Shown here: piece by piece, positions 17,508 to 25,095 of the stretch
Layout: every line of letters starts with the position of its first letter
Position numbering within the stretch: position 1 is the first letter of the stretch
Assembly (NCBI RefSeq): GCF_944324505.1
Contig: NZ_CALUWO010000006.1
Coordinates: forward strand, 1-64,000
Length of the DNA: 64,000 bases
Source: an uncultured Desulfovibrio sp.
Lineage (GTDB): Bacteria; Desulfobacterota; Desulfovibrionia; Desulfovibrionales; Desulfovibrionaceae
Direction of reading: 5' to 3'
The notes under the pieces: model-generated
Databases searched by the model: none
The model's input: the letters and a program-made list of their open reading frames with translations, nothing else
What the model was told of the DNA's origin: nothing
Made by a program: the position numbers and the translations under genes

Positions 17508-18845
17508 ATGAACAACCGTATCGCCACATCACAGCGACGGCAGATGCGTGCGCTGGCCGTGCAGGGCATTTTTGCCACAGACTGCCATGCCCAGCTGCAC
17601 GAGCTGCTGCTGCGGCATCTGGGGCCTGCCCATGCCAGTCTGCTGGCCGAGCCGCAGCACGACGCCGCCACAGGCAGCATCGACTGGTATGCCGACTGTC
17701 CGGGAACGGCTGTGCCCTGCCGTGATCTTCCCCCCGACGAGGCAGCGGCCGTCAAGGCCCGTGCCGCAAGCCTTGCCGCCGATATCGGCAGCCTGGCCCG
17801 CCGCCTGGCCGACAGGCAGCAGGACGCGCATGCCCTGTCCGGCGGCCTGCTGGCCCTGACGTGCCTGCATCATGATGCGGATGATTTGTATGCCGTCAAC
17901 GGACAGCCGGTACTCATCAACTGGGGCTTTGCCCCCGGAGGCGCCGGGGCCGAGCCGCAGGACCTTGCCCGCCTGGGCACGACTGCGCCAGCTCCGGCCG
18001 TGGTGCCCGTAACGCCGGCGCCTCCCCTGCCCCCGCAACGTGCGGGCTGCGCGGGCTGGCTGCTGCCCCTGCTGCTTTTGCTGCTTCTGCTCTGGCTGCT
18101 GCTGTCGGCTCTGGGCTGGCTGCCCCTGTGGCTGCCGGCCTCCTGCGTGCCGCAGCCGGATCGAAGCGCCCTGCAGGCAGAGCAGGAACGTGCCGGCCGC
18201 CTGGAAAGCGAGCTGGACAGCCTGCTGCGGCAGCTGCGGGAAAAGGCGGAGCTGTGCCGTCCTGCGCCGCCGCCTGCCCCTGACCCTGCGCCAGCGCCGG
18301 AGCCGCCGGCGGAACAGCCGCGGGCCGATGTGGTGGAACCCTTCTTTGGCGAAACGCCTGTGGAGCCTGATCCTGTTCCCGCGCCCAAACCGCAGCCTGC
18401 ACCTGCGCCGAGCGTTCAGCAGCCCAAGCCGGCACCGAAGCCTGCCCCCCGGCCTGCGCCGCGCAAGGGCGAGGAAATGCAGATTCCCAAGGATGCCGCC
18501 CAAAAGAAGGATCTGAGTTTTCTGGAAGGCTGCTGGGTCAGCGAGACGGGACTGTTCTCACATCCGGCCAACAAGCCCGTCATCGCCGAATACTGCTTTG
18601 ACAAGAACGGGCGTGGCCGCCGCTTTGTTCGCGAAGAGGGCGGGCGCGTCTGCAGCGGTCCGTCGCAGGCGCGCTTCACCAATGGCCAGTTGCAGTTTGA
18701 TGCCGGGCCGGCCACCTGCCCGCGCGGAGGCCGCTTTGTCCCGCAACGGGTTGATTGCCGGGGTTCCCAGGACCGCACCCAGTGCAGGGGCCAGGAGCTG
18801 GACGGCAAGAAGAGTACCTGGAAGGCGCGCTTCCGGCGCAAGTAG
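17508..18845 (+). CDS. SrfA-like membrane protein, copy 1
   Basis: 445 residues. The N-terminal domain (1-about 150) resembles the start of SrfA-family proteins: FATDCHAQLHELLL, then SIDWYADCPG and a VNGQPVLINWGF block. One very Leu-rich membrane segment lies at about residues 183-208, followed by a coiled-coil stretch, a Pro/Ala-rich spacer (225-330) and a C-terminal Cys-containing domain beginning LSFLEGCWVSETGL and ending WKARFRRK. By topology the C-terminal domain is probably periplasmic. The gene is paralogous to the one at 20176; their central 416 bases are identical. Function unknown; srfA-srfB-srfC gene sets were named in Salmonella as SsrB-regulated factors. Confidence 0.7.
   Translation: MNNRIATSQRRQMRALAVQGIFATDCHAQLHELLLRHLGPAHASLLAEPQHDAATGSIDWYADCPGTAVPCRDLPPDEAAAVKARAASLAADIGSLARRLADRQQDAHALSGGLLALTCLHHDADDLYAVNGQPVLINWGFAPGGAGAEPQDLARLGTTAPAPAVVPVTPAPPLPPQRAGCAGWLLPLLLLLLLLWLLLSALGWLPLWLPASCVPQPDRSALQAEQERAGRLESELDSLLRQLREKAELCRPAPPPAPDPAPAPEPPAEQPRADVVEPFFGETPVEPDPVPAPKPQPAPAPSVQQPKPAPKPAPRPAPRKGEEMQIPKDAAQKKDLSFLEGCWVSETGLFSHPANKPVIAEYCFDKNGRGRRFVREEGGRVCSGPSQARFTNGQLQFDAGPATCPRGGRFVPQRVDCRGSQDRTQCRGQELDGKKSTWKARFRRK
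17958..18533 (+). repeat. long direct repeat, copy 1 (inside SrfA-like gene 1)
   Basis: Bases 17958-18373 appear identical by eye to 20635-21050 (offset 2677). The match goes on to about 18533 with scattered, mostly silent differences and one 3-base indel. The block encodes the membrane segment, coiled coil and proline-rich spacer. Flanking parts of the two genes are clearly diverged, pointing to gene conversion. Confidence 0.9.
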
Positions 18846-18922
18846 CTGCCGCTGCGGGACGGGAGGCCCCTCTCGCTGCATGGCATGACGCGCCCCTGCC
18901 CGGCGCAGAAGGAGAGCAGAAC

Positions 18923-20173
18923 ATGACACAGAATCCGCAACCCGCCGATGCCGGAACCCCTGCCGATCCCTCCCGGGAGTCCACCGGGCAGGCATCCTCC
19001 GGGCAAAACACTGCCGCACCGGCAGCACAGGCGCCCCCCCTGCCCGTGTACAAGCGCCCTCTGTTCTGGAGCCTGCTGCTTCTGCTGCTTCTGCTGGCCC
19101 TGCTCGGCTGGCTCATCCATACGCAGATGGAAAAGGCACGGGAACGCGAGCAGGCGTACCAGGCCGAGCTGGATGCGGCCAAACAGCAGAACGCGGCCCG
19201 AGAAGCCTATCTGCAACAGCTGCGGGACCTGCTGCGGCAGGAACCGTGCGTCATCAAGGAACGTCTGGCCGTGCTGCCGCCGCCTCCGCCGGGGCTGAGC
19301 CTGCCTGATCCTCTGCTGCCCGGCACCGCCGGGGAGCAGCAGACGCCGCGCCCGCAGGCGGATGCACCCTCTCAGGAGCTTCCTGCCGCCTCTTCCCCTG
19401 ATACGTCTGGTCCGGCGGTGCCGCCCGCTTCCGTGGCGCAGCTGCTGGAACAGGGCACGGTGCTGGTCCTGGCCATGCAGGGGCAGGGTCTGTCGCAGGG
19501 ATCCGGCTTCTTCATTTCCCGGCAGCATGTGCTGACCAATGGGCACGTGGTGGGCGATGCCCGGGAGGCTGTCATCATCAACAAGGCGACGGCCAAGGTG
19601 GTCAGGGCCGCCATCCGGCATCGCGTGCAGAATGGCAGTCAGGATTTTGCCGTGCTGGAGCTGGCTGCTCCGGCCCCCATCACGCCGCTGCCCCTCTGCT
19701 TTTCCGTGCAGCGCACCGAAAAGGTAAGCGCCTGGGGTTTTCCCGGCGCCGTCACCCATGACGATCCCCAGTTCCGGGCGCTGCTGGAAGGCAATGCCTC
19801 CGCGGTTCCCGAAGTGGTCTACAGCGAGGGGGCCGTCAATGTGGTGCAGCAGCACAACCCGCCGCTCATCATCCATTCGGCCACGGTTTCCCAGGGCAGC
19901 AGCGGCGGTCCCCTGGTCAATGCCGCCGGCCAGGTGGTGGGGATCAATACCTTTATCAAGCTGGACGATGTGTCCTACCGCCAGTCAAGCATTGCCGTGG
20001 TCAGCACGGAGATAGCCCGGGTGCTGAAGCAGTGGGGCATTGCCTACGTGACCGCCACGAACACGCCGCCGGCCGCAGGAAGCGATGCTGCGGCAGAGAG
20101 CGCCCGGCCCGCCACCGCTCCGGCGCCGGAGGGGGCGCCTGCGGCGCCCGCTTCCGGCCTGTCCGAAGGATAG
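18923..20173 (+). CDS. membrane-anchored trypsin-like serine protease (S1C-like, no PDZ)
   Basis: 416 residues. A disordered cytoplasmic start is followed by one membrane helix (WSLLLLLLLLALLGWL, about residues 51-67), a coiled-coil linker, a Pro-rich spacer and a protease domain from about 170. The catalytic triad is readable: His-208 in TNGHVVGD, Asp-241 in SQDFAVLEL and Ser-327 in QGSSGGPLV. There is no PDZ domain; the end is an Ala/Pro-rich tail. This puts a DegP-type catalytic domain in the periplasm. The start at 18923 follows AAGGAGA. It sits between the two SrfA-like paralogues and shares their layout (membrane helix, Pro-rich arm, outer domain), suggesting a shared complex. Confidence 0.88.
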   Translation: MTQNPQPADAGTPADPSRESTGQASSGQNTAAPAAQAPPLPVYKRPLFWSLLLLLLLLALLGWLIHTQMEKAREREQAYQAELDAAKQQNAAREAYLQQLRDLLRQEPCVIKERLAVLPPPPPGLSLPDPLLPGTAGEQQTPRPQADAPSQELPAASSPDTSGPAVPPASVAQLLEQGTVLVLAMQGQGLSQGSGFFISRQHVLTNGHVVGDAREAVIINKATAKVVRAAIRHRVQNGSQDFAVLELAAPAPITPLPLCFSVQRTEKVSAWGFPGAVTHDDPQFRALLEGNASAVPEVVYSEGAVNVVQQHNPPLIIHSATVSQGSSGGPLVNAAGQVVGINTFIKLDDVSYRQSSIAVVSTEIARVLKQWGIAYVTATNTPPAAGSDAAAESARPATAPAPEGAPAAPASGLSEG

Positions 20174-20175
20174 TC

Positions 20176-21519
20176 ATGGCTGCCGCCCCTACCCTGCTCA
20201 CCTCCTCGCCCCTGGCCGGCATGCAGCGTCTGGCCGTGCGCGGCATTTTTGTGGCGGATTGTCATGAGCAGCTGCGCGGCATCATCCTGCGCGGGCTGGG
20301 ACCGCAGCAGGCCGCCCTGTTGGCGGAGCCGGCATGTGATCCCGTGTCCCGGCGGGTGGACTGGTACACGTCCCGCACGGGGCAGGCCGTTCCCCTTGCC
20401 GCCCTGCCGGAGGAGGAAGCCCGCGCTCTGCGGGAAAAGACGGCCCGCTATGTGGCGGAAATTCACAGCCTGGCCCGTCAGGAAGCGGCCCATGCCGCTG
20501 GTGGCGGCTCCCTTTCTGCCGACCTACTGTCGCTGGCGGTGAGCCAGACGGATGACGGCAATCTGTGGAGCGTGGGTGGCGAACCGGTACTGGTGAACTG
20601 GGGCTATGCCGCCGGCATGGACGGGGTTCTGCCACAGGACCTTGCCCGCCTGGGCACGACTGCGCCAGCTCCGGCCGTGGTGCCCGTAACGCCGGCGCCT
20701 CCCCTGCCCCCGCAACGTGCGGGCTGCGCGGGCTGGCTGCTGCCCCTGCTGCTTTTGCTGCTTCTGCTCTGGCTGCTGCTGTCGGCTCTGGGCTGGCTGC
20801 CCCTGTGGCTGCCGGCCTCCTGCGTGCCGCAGCCGGATCGAAGCGCCCTGCAGGCAGAGCAGGAACGTGCCGGCCGCCTGGAAAGCGAGCTGGACAGCCT
20901 GCTGCGGCAGCTGCGGGAAAAGGCGGAGCTGTGCCGTCCTGCGCCGCCGCCTGCCCCTGACCCTGCGCCAGCGCCGGAGCCGCCGGCGGAACAGCCGCGG
21001 GCCGATGTGGTGGAACCCTTCTTTGGCGAAACGCCTGTGGAGCCTGATCCCGTCCCCGCGCCCAAACCGAAACCCGCACCTGCGCCGAGCGTCCAGCCCA
21101 AGCCGGCACCGAAGCCTGCCCCCCGGCCTGCGCCGCGCAAGGGCGAGGCCATGCAGATTCCCAAGGATGCTGCCCAAAAGAAGGACCTGAGCTTTTTGGA
21201 AGGCTGTTGGTCCAGTGAAACCGGTCTCACCAGCTCCCGGACCGGTGGCCCCGTGGTGGTGGAATACTGCTTTGACAAGAACGGTAACGGCTCCCGCTTT
21301 GAGCGTGAAGAAGGCGGCGATGTCTGCCGTGGGCCGGGCAAGGCCCGCTTCAAGGGCAATCGGCTGTATATGGAATCGGAATATGCCCGTTGTCCCGGCG
21401 GACGGAACTATGTGCCGCACTGGATCGAATGTACCGGAACGGGCAATTCCACCCTGTGCAACGGGCGTGAAGGAGACCCCAAGAGGACGCGCTGGAAGGC
21501 TCGTTTCACACGCAAGTAG
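20176..21519 (+). CDS. SrfA-like membrane protein, copy 2
   Basis: 447 residues with the same architecture as the copy at 17508: N-terminal domain (GIFVADCHEQLRGIIL, RVDWYTSRTG, VGGEPVLVNWGY), Leu-rich membrane helix near 186-211, coiled coil, Pro-rich spacer, and a C-terminal domain (LSFLEGCWSSETGL ending WKARFTRK) with conserved Cys positions. The N- and C-terminal domains differ clearly from copy 1 while the middle is nearly identical. The ATG at 20176 lies two bases after the protease stop, with AAGGA upstream, so the genes are cotranscribed. The pair may form a hetero-oligomer through the identical central segment. Confidence 0.7.
   Translation: MAAAPTLLTSSPLAGMQRLAVRGIFVADCHEQLRGIILRGLGPQQAALLAEPACDPVSRRVDWYTSRTGQAVPLAALPEEEARALREKTARYVAEIHSLARQEAAHAAGGGSLSADLLSLAVSQTDDGNLWSVGGEPVLVNWGYAAGMDGVLPQDLARLGTTAPAPAVVPVTPAPPLPPQRAGCAGWLLPLLLLLLLLWLLLSALGWLPLWLPASCVPQPDRSALQAEQERAGRLESELDSLLRQLREKAELCRPAPPPAPDPAPAPEPPAEQPRADVVEPFFGETPVEPDPVPAPKPKPAPAPSVQPKPAPKPAPRPAPRKGEAMQIPKDAAQKKDLSFLEGCWSSETGLTSSRTGGPVVVEYCFDKNGNGSRFEREEGGDVCRGPGKARFKGNRLYMESEYARCPGGRNYVPHWIECTGTGNSTLCNGREGDPKRTRWKARFTRK
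20635..21207 (+). repeat. long direct repeat, copy 2 (inside SrfA-like gene 2)
   Basis: Counterpart of 17958-18533. The first 416 bases are identical; afterwards the copies differ at scattered positions and by one CAG codon. Confidence 0.9.
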
Positions 21520-21892
21520 ACGGCCGTAGCGGCGCCTGCCCTTCCCGATGGGGCAGTATGCCGCAGGCGGGCAGCACGGCACGGAAGACGGCCGGGTGCC
21601 GTTGGGCATGCGGCCATGCGTGCGCTGGGGGTACGGCGTGCTTGACGGCTGGGGCAAAAAGGCGTCACTTCCTCTGCTGACGACCGGCCTTTTCCGCCGC
21701 GGGCAGGCGCAGAACAACCGGCGGACGGCATCCGACAGACCGTGCCCGGTCTGCGCATGCGGGGCTGTCTGTTCCGGCACGCTGTCTGCGCACGCTGCTG
21801 ACACAGTGCCCCCGGCCCGTTTCCGGCAGGGGCCATGCCGCTGCTCCGGGTACTGCCGGCAGGAGTTCTTCATCGAGAAACAGAGGATAGCA
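21520..21892 (+). other. 373-base spacer before srfB
   Basis: No gene supported. The srfB frame stays open upstream to 21548, but the extra 115 codons are Arg/Cys/Gly-rich, are not conserved-looking and have no ribosome binding site. A second promoter could lie here, but no convincing one was seen. Confidence 0.4.
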
Positions 21893-24800
21893 ATGGAATC
21901 CCTTCCCCACTACCTTTCCCCCATCAGTCTGATTCCCGGCGGCTGCCCGCAGTTTCTGGACCTGAGCCTGCCGGTGGAAACCCTCAGGAAACTGCGCCGG
22001 CATTTTCGTGAGGAACGCAAGACCGCCACCGAAGAAGCGGGCCGCTACAAGCACTATCTGCGCTGTGTGGTGGAAAGCGGCGATGGCTATGTGGATCAGC
22101 TCACTGCCCAGCCCTGCGCCCCGGACTACGACATGACCGCCGAGCGCTGCCTGGAGGTCTGGGACGGTCAGTGGCTGCCCGTGCCCTTTCTGCGTACCCT
22201 GGACCAGCTTTGGCCCGACGGCAGCAAGCGCTTTGAATACGGTCCTTCCAACTGGGCCAGGGCCTATGTGACGCGCCGGGAAACGGCACCGGATCAGGTG
22301 CGCGTGGTCATCATCTTTGACACCCAGGTGGAGGATCGCCCTGCCGAAGGCGAGCGCTACTTTGCGCTTTCGCCGCAGGATGTGGCCGCGCACGGGCATT
22401 TTATGCTTGCCCACCATGTGCGTGACAATTCCTGGTTTCTCAATGAACCCTGGGTGGACGAGTGGCTGTCAGGCATTTACGGCGCCTATCGCCAGGCCCG
22501 GTACCGCGGGCATGGCTCGTGGCTGGATGACAGCCCCTACGTGCTGGAGCATCTGGCCTCGTACATGACCTGGCTGGATATTGTGCGCGAGGCCCTGCAC
22601 GATCTGGCAGTGCAGGTCATCAATCCCGAACGGGACATCCCGGTGGATGTGGACTTCATTCTGGATATCGGCAATTCCCGTACCACGGGCATTCTGGTGG
22701 AAACCCTGCCGCAGCGCCCCACCAATCTCAATGACAGCTATCTGCTGGAGCTGCGTGATCTGGATGCCCCCCAGCATGTCTATGCCGAACCCTTTGAAAC
22801 CCGTGTGGAATTTGTGGATGCCCAGTTCGGCAATGATGCCCTGAGCCGCCGTTCCGGCCGCCAGACGCCGGCCTTTGCCTGGCCTTCCTGCGTGCGCATC
22901 GGGCCGGAAGCCGCCCGCCTGGCCACACAGGCCGTCTGCGCCGAAGGCTGCACGGGCATGTCCAGTCCCAAGCGCTATCTGTGGGACGAGCGGGCCTGGC
23001 AACAGACCTGGCGCTTCAATACTGGCGGCAAGAGCGAACCCATGGTCAGCCGGGGGCTGTTTGCGCGCCAGCTCAACCCGGAGGGCACGCCCCTTGCCTG
23101 CTTTGACGACCCGCTGTTCAAGCTCAGCCCTGCCCTGAAAAAGCAGCAGCCGGAACCCATTTTCGAGTCGTTGTTCACGCGCTCCTCGCTCATGATGTTC
23201 ATGATGGGCGAAATCCTCACCCAGGCGCTCATCACCATCAATTCGCCGGCCATCCGCGCCCGGCGCGAGCTGCCCAATGTGCCGCGCCGCCTGCGCCGCC
23301 TCATCTTCACGGTGCCCACGGCCATGCCCGTGGCCGAAAAGCGCATTTTCCGCCGCTGGGTGCTCTGGGCCGTGCGCGTTATCTGGGAAGGGCTGGGCTG
23401 GGAACGCTGGTATCAGCCCGGCAACCTCAAGGCGGTTCCTGCCAGCCGGGATTACCGCACCAGCCCGCAGGTGCGCTGCGACTGGGATGAGGCCAGCTGC
23501 TCGCAGCTTGTCTATCTGTACAACGAGCTGGCCGTCAAACAGCATGGTGACGCGCATCACCTTTTCCGCCTGCTGGGCAAGCCGCGCGCCATCTGCCAGA
23601 ACCGGCCCTGCGTGCGCGTGGCCTCCATTGACATCGGCGGAGGCACCACGGACCTTTCCATCACCACCTATGAGCTGGCCAGCAGCGAGGGCGAGACCGC
23701 CCGCATTGTCCCCCACACGGCCTTTCGCGACGGCTTCAACGTAGCCGGGGACGAAGTGCTGCGGGAGGTGGTGGCCAATCATGTCATTCCTGCCATCAGC
23801 GATGCCCTGGTGCGCCAGGGGCTGCCGGAGCCGCGCCCGCTCATTGCCCAGCTTTTCGGACGGGATGCCATCGGCATTTCCCAGGAAGACCGCAATACGC
23901 GCATCCGGCTTGTCCGCCAGATTGCCGTGCCGGTGGCGCTGGGGCTGCTGGCCTCCTGCGAGTCCATCCACGAGCGCGATGTGGTGCACACCTGCACCCT
24001 GCGCGACTTTTTCCTGCATGCACCGCAGCCGGCCGGGGCGGTGGATGCGCGGTCCGCTGACGGGCCGGGCGAGGAGGAACGCTTTGTGCCCGCCTTCCGG
24101 GCGCCCTGTCCCCAGCCGGCCATTCTGGAGGCGGTGGCCCGCCTGGTGCGTCAGGCGGCCCCGCAGGTGGACCGGTTCGATCTGCTGGATGTGCCCATCA
24201 CCATCCGTCCCTCGGCCGTGGACCATACCATCCGCTCCACCCTCGGCCCCGTTCTTTCGGCCCTGTGCGAGCTGGTGCACCTGTATGACTGCGACGTGCT
24301 CCTGCTGACGGGGCGGCCCAGCGCCTGGAACGGTGTGGTCTCGCAGGTGCTGGCCAAGCTGCCCGTGCCGCCGGATCGCATTCTGCCCATGCGTCAGTAT
24401 CACGTGGGCAGCTGGTATCCCTTTGCCGATGCCCTGGGCCGCATTGTTGATCCCAAGACCACCGTAGTTGTGGGGGCCATTCTCTGCGCGCTGGCCGAGG
24501 GTCATCTGGAAGGCTTTTCCTTTGACTCCGGCGCCCTGCGCCTTACCTCCACGGCACGCTATATCGGCGAACTGGACATCAATAGCAAGCTCTCTGTCCC
24601 CAAGGTCTGGTTCAAGGTGGACGTGAACAGCCGGGAAGAGGTGGAGCGCACGCACCGCGTTTCCTTCAACGGTCCCCTGACCATTGGCTACCGGCAGCTG
24701 GCGGTGGAGCGCTGGCCCACCACACGCTACCATCTGCTGACCTTTGCCACCGAGGCAGCCCGCAATGCCGCGTCGGGCAAGCTGCCCTATACGGTGGAGC

Positions 24801-25000
24801 TGCGCCTGTTCGTGGCCGGCCAGTGGGACGACGACCCGCGCCCCGAAGACAGGGACAGACGCACCGAAGGGGAATTTGCCATTGACAGCGTGACCAATGC
24901 CCGGGGCGAAAGCGTCAATGTGCGCGACCTGGAAGTCCGCCTGCAAACCCTGCCGCTGGACGAGGGCTACTGGCTCGATACGGGAACGGTCATAGGCTAG
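21893..25000 (+). CDS. srfB: SrfB family protein, actin/Hsp70-like ATPase fold
   Basis: 1035 residues, close to the usual SrfB length. Early family block SLIPGGCPQFLDLSL. Two phosphate-binding loops of the actin/Hsp70 superfamily are visible: FILDIGNSRTTGILVE (about 255-270) and VASIDIGGGTTDLSITTYE (about 577-595). A later block (LLLTGRPSAWNGV, about 802-815) fits the adenosine-contacting motif of such folds. The protein is cytoplasmic by composition. The ATG at 21893 has AGAGGA upstream. srfB and srfC always tend to occur together; in Salmonella they are regulated with virulence genes but their biochemical role is unknown. Confidence 0.9.
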   Translation: MESLPHYLSPISLIPGGCPQFLDLSLPVETLRKLRRHFREERKTATEEAGRYKHYLRCVVESGDGYVDQLTAQPCAPDYDMTAERCLEVWDGQWLPVPFLRTLDQLWPDGSKRFEYGPSNWARAYVTRRETAPDQVRVVIIFDTQVEDRPAEGERYFALSPQDVAAHGHFMLAHHVRDNSWFLNEPWVDEWLSGIYGAYRQARYRGHGSWLDDSPYVLEHLASYMTWLDIVREALHDLAVQVINPERDIPVDVDFILDIGNSRTTGILVETLPQRPTNLNDSYLLELRDLDAPQHVYAEPFETRVEFVDAQFGNDALSRRSGRQTPAFAWPSCVRIGPEAARLATQAVCAEGCTGMSSPKRYLWDERAWQQTWRFNTGGKSEPMVSRGLFARQLNPEGTPLACFDDPLFKLSPALKKQQPEPIFESLFTRSSLMMFMMGEILTQALITINSPAIRARRELPNVPRRLRRLIFTVPTAMPVAEKRIFRRWVLWAVRVIWEGLGWERWYQPGNLKAVPASRDYRTSPQVRCDWDEASCSQLVYLYNELAVKQHGDAHHLFRLLGKPRAICQNRPCVRVASIDIGGGTTDLSITTYELASSEGETARIVPHTAFRDGFNVAGDEVLREVVANHVIPAISDALVRQGLPEPRPLIAQLFGRDAIGISQEDRNTRIRLVRQIAVPVALGLLASCESIHERDVVHTCTLRDFFLHAPQPAGAVDARSADGPGEEERFVPAFRAPCPQPAILEAVARLVRQAAPQVDRFDLLDVPITIRPSAVDHTIRSTLGPVLSALCELVHLYDCDVLLLTGRPSAWNGVVSQVLAKLPVPPDRILPMRQYHVGSWYPFADALGRIVDPKTTVVVGAILCALAEGHLEGFSFDSGALRLTSTARYIGELDINSKLSVPKVWFKVDVNSREEVERTHRVSFNGPLTIGYRQLAVERWPTTRYHLLTFATEAARNAASGKLPYTVELRLFVAGQWDDDPRPEDRDRRTEGEFAIDSVTNARGESVNVRDLEVRLQTLPLDEGYWLDTGTVIG

Positions 25001-25095
25001 CGGCAGGAAGGGACGCATGCACAGGCCGGGGCACACTCCCCGGCGGGCGCGGCCTGCGCCGAAGCCGCCGCGCCACAGCCATTTGTGAGGAAGAT

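Noticed and set aside
22469..25036. 855-codon open frame on the minus strand
   Set aside because: Complement of srfB; no recognisable motif and no ribosome binding site.
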